Assembly: GCA_002342785.1 (NCBI GenBank)
Contig: DDQV01000091.1
Span: 1-45,184, forward strand
Length of the DNA: 45,184 nt
Direction of reading: 5' to 3'
Source: Fusobacteriaceae bacterium UBA2433
GTDB taxonomy: Bacteria; Fusobacteriota; Fusobacteriia; Fusobacteriales; Fusobacteriaceae
Below are positions 16,596 to 25,727 of this stretch, in pieces; within the stretch, counting starts at the first letter, position 1; every line of letters starts with the position of its first letter. The notes under the pieces are model-generated. The model was not told the origin of the DNA. It ran no database searches and saw only the letters and a program-made list of their open reading frames with translations. The position numbers and the translations under genes were made by a program.

Positions 16596-17371
16596 TGTAC
16601 ATGAAACATTTTAACCCCACTGCAAAACTTCTTGCTAATTTAATCATTGTTTTAGGATCTTTAATGGTATTTGATCCATATACAATGGTCATGTTGTTTG
16701 GAGTTAGTTTTTTATTTGCCATATTTACAAAATCATTTAACCATAAGAATTTAAAGATGATGATACCACTTATCTGTTTTGCTTTTGGAATGCTTTGGAT
16801 GAATGCATCATTGGCAAGAGTTGAAAATCCTGAAATTATTGCTACTTTTGGATTTTTAACTTTTACAGATAAAGGTTTTATTGTAGGAACAGTTTTATTT
16901 TTTAGAATTTTAACAATTGGAGTTACTTCTATTTTATTTACATGTAATACTGAGCCAGATGCTTTGATTTTGAGTTTAATTAAACAGTGTAAGCTTAATC
17001 CTGGAATAGCTTATGGTGTATTAACAGCTTTACGTTTCTTACCATCGATGGAATCGGATCTCACTTTAATCAATGCTGCCCATAAAATACGTAGTTCTAA
17101 AGAAAAAAAATGGTATAAAAAGAAAAATCGTTGGTATCGAAATGCAATACCATTATTGGCTACAAATATAAGGAAAGCAGAAAGAGTTGCTATTGCTATG
17201 GAATCTAGAGGGTTTCAGACAAATATGAAAAGAACTTATTATCGTACAGTAAATTGGTATAGAAAAGATACAGTGTTTGTCTTAGTGACTGGAATAGTAG
17301 TTATCTTTATTATTTTATTTTCTAATTATATGGGTTGGTTAGTTGGTTTTAAGCGTTGGCAAGGATTCTAA
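16595..17371 (+). CDS. ykoC: ECF transporter T component, YkoC type
   Basis: Transmembrane coupling protein of about 258 residues with several hydrophobic helices and the cytoplasmic coupling motifs with Arg-Gly cores (AERVAIAMESRGFQ in the C-terminal part). The ATG at 16595 overlaps the ykoD stop (TGATG) with GGGGTG upstream, preferred over the in-frame TTG at 16592. It ends the ykoFEDC unit, and a terminator follows at 17465. Confidence 0.92.
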   Translation: MYMKHFNPTAKLLANLIIVLGSLMVFDPYTMVMLFGVSFLFAIFTKSFNHKNLKMMIPLICFAFGMLWMNASLARVENPEIIATFGFLTFTDKGFIVGTVLFFRILTIGVTSILFTCNTEPDALILSLIKQCKLNPGIAYGVLTALRFLPSMESDLTLINAAHKIRSSKEKKWYKKKNRWYRNAIPLLATNIRKAERVAIAMESRGFQTNMKRTYYRTVNWYRKDTVFVLVTGIVVIFIILFSNYMGWLVGFKRWQGF

Positions 17372-17464
17372 AGAAATATAATCCTTCATTTTTTTCGAGC
17401 ATTAGGATGACTTAGGAAATGATTAGAAAAGATAAGGAGATATAGTTTTATTTTATAAGATGTG

Positions 17465-17497
17465 ATAAGATGATTTCGAAGAGATCATCTTATTTTT
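17465..17497 (+). terminator. Intrinsic terminator after ykoC
   Basis: A perfect 10-bp stem, ATAAGATGAT (17465-17474) with ATCATCTTAT (17484-17493), is followed by TTTTT. The partly repeated GATAAGATG sequence just upstream could form alternative pairings. Confidence 0.8.
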
Positions 17498-17545
17498 ATT
17501 AAAGACCGATAATTAAAATAATACAAAATTTTAAAGGAGAAACAA

Positions 17546-19252
17546 ATGAAAGAATTAAAATCATTTATAAAATATTATAAACCTCACACTAAACTGCTGA
17601 TATTTACATTAATATGCGCTATTTTACTTGCATCACTAGATCTAATTTTTCCAAAGATTATTCAAATAGTAATTGATGAAATAATTCCAAAAAAAGATTT
17701 AATTACATTTTATCGTATATCTATCGGATTAATATTTATGTATTTGCTAAGATTTGTTGTTAGTTATTGTCAGCTATACTATGGAAATATTTTAGGAATC
17801 AAAATAGAGACTAGAATGAGAAAAGAATTATTTACTCATATTCAAAAATTATCTTTTAGTTATTTTGATAATAATAAAACTGGAATAATTATGTCAAAAT
17901 TAGTCAATGACCTAAGTGGAATATCGGAGTTAGCTAACCATGGACCTATTGATTTATTTATAGCTATCATTAGATTAGTGGGAGCATTTATACTAATGAT
18001 CAACTTAAATGTAAAATTGACTTTAGTTATTTTTTCAGTTTTACCTTTCATGATTTATTTTTCTATTACTCAAAAATGGAAGATGAAACTAGCATTCGGA
18101 AAGACTAGAAAAAAAATAGCCGATATAAATTCTAGAGCTGAAGAAAGTATTGGTGGAATTAGAATAGTAAAATTATTTAATAATGCAGATTATGAAATAA
18201 AAAAATTTGAAGAAAAAAATCAAGAGTTTCAAGAAGCAAAAAAGGAAACATATAAAACTACTGCTATTTTTTTCTCAGGAATTCACGTGTTTATGAATGT
18301 TATGCAATTTATAGTAGTATTTTATGGTGGTTATTTAATATTACATGGAGAAGTAACTTACGGTATATTAATTAGTTTTTTACTTTATTCTTATAGATTT
18401 ATGGAACCTATTAGAAAGATGATGATCTTAGTTCAGAGTTATCAAAAAGGAATGGCAGGATATAGAAGATTTCAAGAGATGATGTTAATAACTCCGCAGA
18501 TAAGAGAAAATGAAAATCCTATGACTTTAAAAGAGATCAAAGGAGAAATTGAATTAAAAGATGTTGTATTTTCGTATAAGGAATCAACTTTAATTCTGAA
18601 TAATTTTAATTTGAAAATAAATCCTGGAGAAAATATTGCTATAGTAGGACCTAGTGGTGTAGGTAAATCAACAATTTCAAATTTAATTCCAAGGTTTTAC
18701 GATATTGATTCAGGGAGTATTACTATAGATGGATTAGATATTAGTAAGATTAAATTAACTTCCCTTCGAGAAAATATAGGGATAGTTCCTCAAGAAGCAT
18801 TTTTATTTGGAGGGACTATCGGAGAAAATATAAAATATGGTAAATTAAATGCCACAGAAGAAGAACTTATAAATGCTTCTAAGAATGCAAATATATATAA
18901 GTTTATAAATAGTTTACCAAATGGATTTGATACCTTTGTAGGAGAAAGGGGAGTAAAACTTTCTGGGGGACAAAAACAAAGAATATCTATTGCTAGAATA
19001 TTTTTAAAAAATCCTAAGATATTAATATTAGATGAAGCTACAGCATCACTAGACAATATTACAGAAAAACTTATTCAAGATGCTCTTATGATCTTATCTA
19101 AAAATAGAACAACTATAACTATAGCTCATAGGTTATCTACAATTATAAATTCTGATAGAATTATAGTTATGGATAAAAATGGTGTATCAGAAACTGGAAC
19201 TCATGAAGAACTATTAAAATTAAATGGATCTTATGCCAAACTTTATTTATAA
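17546..19252 (+). CDS. ABC exporter half-transporter (fused membrane and ATPase domains)
   Basis: Type IV ABC exporter subunit of 568 residues; it would act as a dimer. The membrane domain (about 1-310) has six helices. The nucleotide-binding domain has Walker A GPSGVGKST, Q-loop VPQEAFLF, signature LSGGQKQR, Walker B ILDEATASLD and the switch His in IAHRLST. GGAG precedes the ATG. It stands alone: the TPP operon ends before it and a new promoter and B12 riboswitch follow it. MsbA-like lipid flippase or drug exporter are both possible; the cargo cannot be told from sequence. Confidence 0.92.
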   Translation: MKELKSFIKYYKPHTKLLIFTLICAILLASLDLIFPKIIQIVIDEIIPKKDLITFYRISIGLIFMYLLRFVVSYCQLYYGNILGIKIETRMRKELFTHIQKLSFSYFDNNKTGIIMSKLVNDLSGISELANHGPIDLFIAIIRLVGAFILMINLNVKLTLVIFSVLPFMIYFSITQKWKMKLAFGKTRKKIADINSRAEESIGGIRIVKLFNNADYEIKKFEEKNQEFQEAKKETYKTTAIFFSGIHVFMNVMQFIVVFYGGYLILHGEVTYGILISFLLYSYRFMEPIRKMMILVQSYQKGMAGYRRFQEMMLITPQIRENENPMTLKEIKGEIELKDVVFSYKESTLILNNFNLKINPGENIAIVGPSGVGKSTISNLIPRFYDIDSGSITIDGLDISKIKLTSLRENIGIVPQEAFLFGGTIGENIKYGKLNATEEELINASKNANIYKFINSLPNGFDTFVGERGVKLSGGQKQRISIARIFLKNPKILILDEATASLDNITEKLIQDALMILSKNRTTITIAHRLSTIINSDRIIVMDKNGVSETGTHEELLKLNGSYAKLYL

Positions 19253-19277
19253 AAAAAGTGACAATAGATAAAAAACA

Positions 19278-19306
19278 TTGTAAAAAACAAGTATATATGG
19301 TATAAA
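19278..19306 (+). promoter_or_regulatory. Promoter of the cobalamin riboswitch transcript
   Basis: TTGTAA (19278-19283) and TATAAA (19301-19306) have 17-base spacing and lie about 30 bases before the riboswitch. Confidence 0.65.
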
Positions 19307-19335
19307 TTTAGTAACAATTTAATAATATTTAATCT

Positions 19336-19495
19336 TGGTTCGAATTGTTTCGATTAAATGGGAAGTGGGTTAAAATCCTACACGGTCCCGCCACTGTGAG
19401 ACTGATGAAAATAGTATACCACTGAAGTAATTTGGGAAGGGCTATGAGTAAGATGAAGTCAAGTCAGGAGACCTGCCAGATTATTTTTACGAACT
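19336..19495 (+). promoter_or_regulatory. Cobalamin (adenosylcobalamin-type) riboswitch
   Basis: Hallmark blocks in order: GGGAAGTGGGT, AATCCTACACGGTCCCGCCACTGT (the core of which contains the B12-box-side GCCACTG), TTGGGAAGG, and GAAGTCAAGTCAGGAGACCTGCC containing the AGTCAGGAGACCTGCC box. The pair GTTCG (19338-19342) and CGAAC (19490-19494) can form P1. A terminator hairpin follows at 19546-19572. It precedes cbiK and thus probably shuts off the whole corrin/tetrapyrrole cluster when B12 is plentiful. Confidence 0.97.
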
Positions 19496-19545
19496 TGCGA
19501 GGACGAGTATGTAAACATTTGTATTTATGTATATAAAATGTTTAG

Positions 19546-19572
19546 AGTCTCTAAGTTTTAGGGACTTTTTTT
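19546..19572 (+). terminator. Terminator of the cobalamin riboswitch expression platform
   Basis: AGTCTCTAA (19546-19554) pairs with TTAGGGACT (19558-19566; one G-U) around a 3-base loop and is followed by a run of seven T. Located between the aptamer and cbiK. Confidence 0.88.
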
Positions 19573-19632
19573 ATTATTTAAATATAATGTTGGGTTGCTT
19601 TTATTCTCAAAATTAATTTAGGAGGAGAAAAA

Positions 19633-20550
19633 ATGAAAAAAATGTTAGTTGTATTGGTAATGTTAATAATGAGTATTTCTTTATTTGCTAATGGGGAAAA
19701 ATCAAATGAGTTTGACTTAAAAGATGGAGAAAAAAAAGCAATATTGATGGTAAGTTTTGGGACAACATTTCCTGATACTAGAGCAAAAACTATAGGTGCA
19801 TTAGAAAAAGAATTTAAGAAGGAATTTCAGGATTTTGAAGTTAGAACAGCTTTTACTTCTAGAATAATTATGAGAAGAATTAAAGAAAATGAGGGAATTA
19901 TTTATGATAATCCTAGTGAAGCATTAAAAAAATTAAAAGAAGATGGATATACTCATGTATTAGTTCAAGGGACACATATAATGAATGGACTAGAATCTGA
20001 AACTTTGAAAAAAGAAGTTGCGTTACATAAAGATGATTTTAAAGTATTAAAAGTTAGTAATCCTGTATTAACAGTATTAGATGACTATAAAGCTGTAGCA
20101 TCAGCGCTAGCACCTACTTATAAAAATTTAAAAAAAGATGAAGCAACTGTATTTATTGGACATGGAACACACCATCCTGGGAATTCTGCTTATTCTATGA
20201 TTGAGAATGTATTTCATGAATACTATTCTGAAAATGTATTCTTTGGAACTGTAGAAGGGTATCCTACATTAGATTCAGTAATTAAACAATTAAAACAAAA
20301 GAAAATTAAATCTATAAATTTATATCCATTTATGGTTGTTGCAGGAGATCATGCACACAATGATATTGCAGGAGATATGAAAGAAGAGTTAGAAAAAAAT
20401 GGATTTATTGTAAAAGCTTATCTAATTGGTCTTGGAGAGAATAAAGGAATTAGAAAAATAGATATTGATCATGCAAGATATGCGTTGTCTCATAAGGAAG
20501 AAAATATGTTAATGAAAAAGAAAGAATATGCAAATGGAATGCAACCATAA
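19633..20550 (+). CDS. cbiK: Anaerobic cobaltochelatase CbiK with export signal peptide
   Basis: Inserts Co2+ into sirohydrochlorin (or precorrin-2) at the entry to the oxygen-independent B12 route. The chelatase core has the two metal/tetrapyrrole histidines: His177 in IGHGTHHPG and His240 in VAGDHAHND, about 32-33 residues later than in cytoplasmic CbiK (His145/His207). The shift is explained by an N-terminal signal peptide (MKKMLVVLVMLIMSISLFA-N), so the enzyme is probably exported, like the periplasmic CbiK of Desulfovibrio. AGGAGG precedes the ATG. First gene behind the B12 riboswitch, directly before an ABC importer. Confidence 0.95.
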   Translation: MKKMLVVLVMLIMSISLFANGEKSNEFDLKDGEKKAILMVSFGTTFPDTRAKTIGALEKEFKKEFQDFEVRTAFTSRIIMRRIKENEGIIYDNPSEALKKLKEDGYTHVLVQGTHIMNGLESETLKKEVALHKDDFKVLKVSNPVLTVLDDYKAVASALAPTYKNLKKDEATVFIGHGTHHPGNSAYSMIENVFHEYYSENVFFGTVEGYPTLDSVIKQLKQKKIKSINLYPFMVVAGDHAHNDIAGDMKEELEKNGFIVKAYLIGLGENKGIRKIDIDHARYALSHKEENMLMKKKEYANGMQP

Positions 20551-20555
20551 GATTC

Positions 20556-21554
20556 ATGAAAAAATATTTTAAACTATGGACAATAATTGGAATAATACTA
20601 TTAATTCTTTCAATATTTTTCTATCTTCAATTGGGTTATATACAAATTTCCTTAAGAGAAGTTCTGGAAATTATGAAAGGTGGGGAGGGATCTCCTAATT
20701 GGTATATTATCCATGAAGTGAGATTACCGAGGATACTCACTTCTATCTTAATAGGTTCAATATTATCCATGTGTGGATTGGTATTTCAAGGGGTTTTATT
20801 AAATCCCTTGGCAGATCCATATACACTGGGAATTTCTAGTGGTGCTTCATTTGGTGCTGCATTGGCTATAGTGTTAAATATAACAATTTTTGGAATATTT
20901 AGCACACACATAATTTCATTTATATTTGCAGTTCTTTGTTTAACAGTAGTTATTAAGATGGGTTCTTTTGAAAAAAAAATGAATCCCACCTCTATAATAT
21001 TAGGCGGAATAATAATAGGTGCTTTTTTTTCTGCAGGATTAAGTTTTTTAAAATATTTAGCTGATGAAGGTGTAGGAGCTATTATATTTTGGTTGCTTGG
21101 AAGTTTTACTGGAAAATCTTGGACAGAAGTGAGTATTTTAAGTGTAATATGGGTCTTTGGATTCGTATTTTTTTGTTATTATGCAGAAGATTTAAATATT
21201 TTGGCATTAGGAGAAAAAAATGCTATTTCTCTAGGGATTAATCCTAATAAAATAAGGAGAATATTATTAGTTGTCAGTTCTATCTTATCAGCAGTAGCAG
21301 TTTCTACCTGTGGGATAATAGGGTTTGTAGGTTTGGTCGTACCTCATTTTCTTAGATTTATCATGGGAACAGATAATAAAAAATTAATTATAGGTTGTGC
21401 TATATGGGGAGGTGTTATTATGGGAGCGGCGGATAATATAGTTCGAGTAGTATTACCAAATGATATTCCTGTAGGAGTAATAACCTCACTCTTAGGTGCA
21501 CCTTTTTTTGCTCTTATCTTTAGAAAAAAGATGGGAGGAGGTAATTTAAGATGA
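20556..21554 (+). CDS. FecCD/BtuC-type ABC importer permease
   Basis: Inner-membrane subunit with about ten helices (332 residues) for uptake of cobalamin, haem or iron-siderophore type ligands. Family marks are EVRLPRILTSILIG, GLVFQGVLLNPLADPYTLGISSGASFGAA, the C-terminal GIIGFVGLVVPHFLR and the coupling region. Starts 5 bases after cbiK and overlaps the ATPase gene by four bases. B12 riboswitch control points to corrinoid, cobalt-tetrapyrrole or related ligands. btuC is a plausible name but not proven. Confidence 0.9.
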   Translation: MKKYFKLWTIIGIILLILSIFFYLQLGYIQISLREVLEIMKGGEGSPNWYIIHEVRLPRILTSILIGSILSMCGLVFQGVLLNPLADPYTLGISSGASFGAALAIVLNITIFGIFSTHIISFIFAVLCLTVVIKMGSFEKKMNPTSIILGGIIIGAFFSAGLSFLKYLADEGVGAIIFWLLGSFTGKSWTEVSILSVIWVFGFVFFCYYAEDLNILALGEKNAISLGINPNKIRRILLVVSSILSAVAVSTCGIIGFVGLVVPHFLRFIMGTDNKKLIIGCAIWGGVIMGAADNIVRVVLPNDIPVGVITSLLGAPFFALIFRKKMGGGNLR

Positions 21555-22330
21555 TAGATGTAAAAAAAATAAATTATTCAATAGATGGAATTCAAATTTT
21601 AAATAATTTGTCTTTTAAATTTAAAAAAGGAAAGTTTTATGGAATATTAGGCCCTAACGGAAGTGGTAAAACTACTTTTTTAGATATTTTAAGTGGATAT
21701 AAAGATGCTTTAGAATCTGAAATTTATATAGAAAATAAGGAATTAAAAGAATATTCTTATTTAAAGTTAGCGAAGAAGATAGCAATAGTACCACAAAAAT
21801 TTGATATAGTATTTCCTTTTTTAGTTTCTGATATATTAGAGATGGGTAGATATCCTTATAAGAAAAAATTTTTTAATCTTCAAAAAAAAGATTATGAAAT
21901 TATTGATAATGTAATAAAAGAAATAGGATTAGAAGAGTTTTTAAATAAAGAAATTACAGCTCTTAGTGGTGGTGAAGAACAAAGAGTTATATTTGGGAAA
22001 GCACTTATTCAAACAACACCAATCTTATTTTTAGATGAATCAACTTCAAATTTAGATCCTTATTATTCACACACACTTCTTAGTCTAGTAAAAAAAAGAG
22101 TGGTAAAAGAAGAAACGACAGTTATAGGAGTATTTCACGACTTTAATTTAGCTTCACTTTATTGTGATGAAATCCTCTTATTAGAAAAAGGAAGGATTGT
22201 AGCTAGTGGCAAAACTCAAGAAGTTTTAAACTCTAAGAAGTTAGAAGAAGTATTTAAAATAGGTTGGGAAAAATATAAAACAGAAAAAAATACATTTGTG
22301 TTTCCGAAATTAGGAGGTGATTTAGAGTGA
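21551..22330 (+). CDS. BtuD/FecE-type ABC importer ATPase
   Basis: Cytoplasmic ATPase of 259 residues: Walker A GPNGSGKTT (34-42), Q-loop VPQKFDI, signature LSGGEEQRV, Walker B LFLDESTSNLD (Ser where Pro is common) and switch His in VFHDFN. It pairs with the FecCD-type permease upstream (ATGA overlap) and the binding protein downstream, completing a vitamin-B12/siderophore-type importer. Confidence 0.92.
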   Translation: MIDVKKINYSIDGIQILNNLSFKFKKGKFYGILGPNGSGKTTFLDILSGYKDALESEIYIENKELKEYSYLKLAKKIAIVPQKFDIVFPFLVSDILEMGRYPYKKKFFNLQKKDYEIIDNVIKEIGLEEFLNKEITALSGGEEQRVIFGKALIQTTPILFLDESTSNLDPYYSHTLLSLVKKRVVKEETTVIGVFHDFNLASLYCDEILLLEKGRIVASGKTQEVLNSKKLEEVFKIGWEKYKTEKNTFVFPKLGGDLE

Positions 22331-23226
22331 TAAAAACAATAAAATTATTATTAATTTTTATTTTTACAATGCAATTATGTTTTACTTCTGAGATAGAGGT
22401 AGTAAGTGAATCTGGAAAGATAATAGATTTAAAAAAACCTCATACAAGAATTATTTCTCTATATGGAGCTCATACAGATGTATTGGTAAGTAAAGGAGCA
22501 AAAGAAAATTTAGTTGGAGTAGATAAAAGTAATAGTGAATTTGGAATAAAGGTTTTTTCTTATAAGGATAGTGTAGAAAAATTTATATCTGCAAAACCAG
22601 ATTTAATTTTAATAAGACCTATGATTAGAGATCGATTTAGTGGACTTATAAGATCATTAGAAAATGCAAATTTAACTGTAGTGACTATAAAACCTCAAAA
22701 ATTTGAAGAATTAGATAACTATTGGTTGATGTTAGGAAAATTAAGTGGACATGAGAAAAAAGCGCTTCAATATATAGAAAATTTTCATAAAAATTTAGCT
22801 GAATTAAAGAAAAAAGCGGATTCTATACCTCTCAAAGAGAGAAAAACTGTATTTTTTGAGGCAAGACATAAAAATAACCAAACAACTTCTTTAGATGGTA
22901 TTCCAGCTTATATTTTAAAAGTATTAGATATAAAAAATGTGGCATTTGATGCTACTCCTGCAAAGAAAGGATCTAGTGTAGCAAATTTCCCTAAAGAATT
23001 ACTATTATCTCGTGGGGAGGAAATAGATATATATATAGCACAATATGGAGCTATGAATAGATCTACTATAGATATAATAAAAAAAGCACCTGGTTATAAT
23101 GCAATAAAAGCAATAAGAGAAGAAAAAATATATATAATAGATGAATATGATGTATCGAGACCAACAAACGGACTTTTAGAAGGAATGAAAAAAATAGGAC
23201 ATATTGTCTATCCGAAATATTTTTAA
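22327..23226 (+). CDS. BtuF/FhuD-type periplasmic substrate-binding protein
   Basis: Exported ligand receptor of the importer. The GTG start (22327) overlaps the ATPase stop and has an ideal AGGAGGTGA 6 bases upstream. A signal peptide covers about residues 1-20 (LLLIFIFTMQLCFTS); the Cys in QLCFTS is not in a convincing lipobox. The two-lobed class III fold is suggested by HTRIISLYGAHTDVL and AKPDLILIRPM, then IREEKIYIIDEYDVSRPTN. Ligand likely a corrinoid or metal-tetrapyrrole given its position after cbiK. Confidence 0.88.
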   Translation: MIKTIKLLLIFIFTMQLCFTSEIEVVSESGKIIDLKKPHTRIISLYGAHTDVLVSKGAKENLVGVDKSNSEFGIKVFSYKDSVEKFISAKPDLILIRPMIRDRFSGLIRSLENANLTVVTIKPQKFEELDNYWLMLGKLSGHEKKALQYIENFHKNLAELKKKADSIPLKERKTVFFEARHKNNQTTSLDGIPAYILKVLDIKNVAFDATPAKKGSSVANFPKELLLSRGEEIDIYIAQYGAMNRSTIDIIKKAPGYNAIKAIREEKIYIIDEYDVSRPTNGLLEGMKKIGHIVYPKYF

Positions 23227-23238
23227 CAGGAGGAAAAA

Positions 23239-23886
23239 ATGAGTTATGTAAAAAAGCCTATGGCAATTGAAAATAAGAGTTTTGAGATAATCACCAATGA
23301 ATTAGGTGAAAAAGTAAAAGAATTTACAGAGGATGAATTAAAAATAGTAAAAAGATTGATCCATACTACTGCTGATTTTGAATATGCTGACATAGTTGAA
23401 ATATCAAAAAATGCTATAGAAAGTGGGAAAAAATCCATTGCAGAGGGAAATAAAATTTATTGTGATACCAATATGATTGTAAATGGTTTGAGTAAAAAAA
23501 CAATGGAAAAATGGAATGTAAGTGCATATTGCTTAGTTTCAGATGACGAAGTAGTAGTGGAAGCAAAAAAAAGAGGATTAACTCGTTCTATGGTCGGAAT
23601 GGAAAAAGCAATAAAAGATGAGAAAACAAAAATATTTTTGATTGGAAATGCTCCCACAGCTTTATTTACATTGATGGAAGCAATCGATAAAGGTTATAGA
23701 CCAGATCTTGTAGTCGGAGTTCCAGTTGGATTTGTAGGTGCTGAAGATTCTAAAGAAAAATTAAGAGCATTGGATATTCCTTATATTGTAACTAGAGGTA
23801 GAAAAGGTGGGAGTACAGTTGCAGTAGCTACATTTCATGGAATTTTATATGATATGTATGATAGAAAAGGATTTTTAGGAGAATGA
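23239..23886 (+). CDS. cbiC: Cobalt-precorrin-8 methylmutase
   Basis: Moves the C11 methyl group to C12 to give cobyrinate. The 215-residue length is right. Catalytic His lies in RLIHTTADFEY (about residue 42), and the conserved NAPTALF and DLVVGVPVGFVGAEDSKE segments form the substrate site. AGGAGG precedes the ATG, 12 bases after the binding-protein gene, so it continues the riboswitch operon. Confidence 0.96.
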   Translation: MSYVKKPMAIENKSFEIITNELGEKVKEFTEDELKIVKRLIHTTADFEYADIVEISKNAIESGKKSIAEGNKIYCDTNMIVNGLSKKTMEKWNVSAYCLVSDDEVVVEAKKRGLTRSMVGMEKAIKDEKTKIFLIGNAPTALFTLMEAIDKGYRPDLVVGVPVGFVGAEDSKEKLRALDIPYIVTRGRKGGSTVAVATFHGILYDMYDRKGFLGE

Positions 23887-23893
23887 TTTTAGT

Positions 23894-25087
23894 ATGCAGT
23901 TAGACAAATTTGAGGTATATGGTAACAAAAAACTAAGATATGGATATACTACTGGTTCTACTAGTGCAGGATCTTGCAAGAGTGCTGTATTTGTATATTT
24001 CAATAATGAAGATATATCTACGATAGAAATAGAAACTCCTAAGGGTTGGGACTTAGATTTAGATATTAATAGTTTAGATGTAGGATCCTTGGAAGAAGAT
24101 GATATTAGATATAAAAATAAAAAATATGTAAAAACCAGCATTATAAAAGATGGTGGAGATGACCCTGATGCCACTCACTTAATAGAAATATTTGCAACAG
24201 TGAGGGAATTAGATGAATCTAAAGAAATAAAAGATACAGGAGATAATTTTATCAACGAGAAAAAAACTATATCTCTACGAGGTGGTGTAGGAGTAGGTCG
24301 CGTCACCAAAAAAGGACTACAAGTAGAAATTGGTAGACCTGCGATCAATCCTGTACCTATGAAAACTATATTTTATGAAGTGGAAAAAGTACTTCCTCAA
24401 GGGAAAAAAATAGAACTCACTATAGATATTCCAAAAGGTGAAAAAGTGGGGCAAAAAACATTTAATCCTAAACTGGGAATACTAGGTGGGATATCAATCC
24501 TTGGAACTACTGGAATAGTAAAACCAATGTCAGAGGAATCATGGGAAGCTTCTATAGTAATAGAATTAAAAATATTACTAGAAGAATATCCTGAGGATAC
24601 TGTAGTTATTACTCCTGGAAATTATGGAAAAAAATTCTTGGTAGAGGAACTAAAGGTAAATCCTGATAAGATAGTCATTATCAGTAATTTTATAGGATAT
24701 ATCCTTGAAAATATAAAGATCTTAGGATATAAAAAAATAATCTTAGTGGGACATATTGGAAAACTTATTAAGGTAGCCGGCGGAATCTTTCATACCCATT
24801 CAAGGATGGCAGATGGACGAATGGAAATATTAGGAGCTAATGCTCTATTAGCCGGTGAAACAACGGAAGATGTAATCAAAATTATAGAATCTAATACTAC
24901 AGAAGAAGGCTTATCTTATCTGAAGTTAAAAGATACCAATAAAACAATTGCAGAAAAAATCAAACTAAAATGTGAGAAGAGACTTTTTGATGAAGTAGAA
25001 GTTGAGGTATTAACTTTTTCTTTTGATCATGGAGAATTAGCAAGAACACCTGGATTTAATAAGATGTTGGAGGAATACAATGCATAA
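23894..25087 (+). CDS. cbiD: Cobalt-precorrin-5B C1-methyltransferase
   Basis: Methylates C1 of the corrin ring in the anaerobic pathway. The 397-residue protein has the CbiD marks LRYGYTTGSTSAGSCKSA at the N-terminus, DGGDDPDATH, GVGRVTKKGLQVEIGRPAINPVP, and the C-terminal GHIGKLIKVAGGIFHTHSRMADGR. It overlaps cbiE by 8 bases. The ATG has AGGAGA about 12 bases upstream, which is a long spacing. Confidence 0.96.
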   Translation: MQLDKFEVYGNKKLRYGYTTGSTSAGSCKSAVFVYFNNEDISTIEIETPKGWDLDLDINSLDVGSLEEDDIRYKNKKYVKTSIIKDGGDDPDATHLIEIFATVRELDESKEIKDTGDNFINEKKTISLRGGVGVGRVTKKGLQVEIGRPAINPVPMKTIFYEVEKVLPQGKKIELTIDIPKGEKVGQKTFNPKLGILGGISILGTTGIVKPMSEESWEASIVIELKILLEEYPEDTVVITPGNYGKKFLVEELKVNPDKIVIISNFIGYILENIKILGYKKIILVGHIGKLIKVAGGIFHTHSRMADGRMEILGANALLAGETTEDVIKIIESNTTEEGLSYLKLKDTNKTIAEKIKLKCEKRLFDEVEVEVLTFSFDHGELARTPGFNKMLEEYNA

Positions 25088-25706
25088 AATAAATATTTTG
25101 GGGCTAGGCCCTGGACATAGTGACTATGTGATGCCAATTACTATCAAATACATCAAGGAATCAGAAATTTTAATTGGTGGTAGGAGAAATATTGAATCTT
25201 TAGGAAAATTAGTTGAGAATAAAGAAATAAAATATATAGATAGACATTTAGATAAATTATCTATCTACATTAAAGAAAATAGAAATAAAAAAATATCTCT
25301 AATAGTTTCGGGAGATCCTGGATTTTATAGTATGACATCTTTTATGGTAAGAAATTTTGGGAGAGAGAATATAAATATAATCTCGGGAATATCTTCTATG
25401 CAATATATGTTTTCCGCTATAAGTTATTCCTACGAAGATGCATTTATAGGAAGTGTACACGGGAGAACTTGTGACTATGTTACTCCTATGAAAGAAGGTA
25501 AAAATATAGGATTACTGACCGATAGGAAGATAACTCCTCAAGTAATAGCAAAGACCTTAGTAGAACATAGTATAGAGGGAACTATATTTGTAGGAGAAAG
25601 GCTCAGTTATAATGATGAAAAATTAACATCTATGGATATAAAAGAGATGCAAAACTCAGAGATAGACTTTGAAATAAATGTAGTAACGGTAATTAATAAA
25701 AATTAA
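25080..25706 (+). CDS. cbiE: Cobalt-precorrin-7 C5-methyltransferase
   Basis: SAM-dependent methylase for C5 of the ring. The N-terminal GLGPGHSDYVMP loop and the later SGDPGFYSM and GISSMQYMFSAI segments are those of tetrapyrrole methylases. At 208 residues it is stand-alone CbiE size; its partner CbiT is the next gene, unlike the fused CobL/CbiET of other organisms. Overlaps the end of cbiD. Confidence 0.95.
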   Translation: MHKINILGLGPGHSDYVMPITIKYIKESEILIGGRRNIESLGKLVENKEIKYIDRHLDKLSIYIKENRNKKISLIVSGDPGFYSMTSFMVRNFGRENINIISGISSMQYMFSAISYSYEDAFIGSVHGRTCDYVTPMKEGKNIGLLTDRKITPQVIAKTLVEHSIEGTIFVGERLSYNDEKLTSMDIKEMQNSEIDFEINVVTVINKN

Positions 25707-25727
25707 ATTATAAAATGGGAGGGACTG

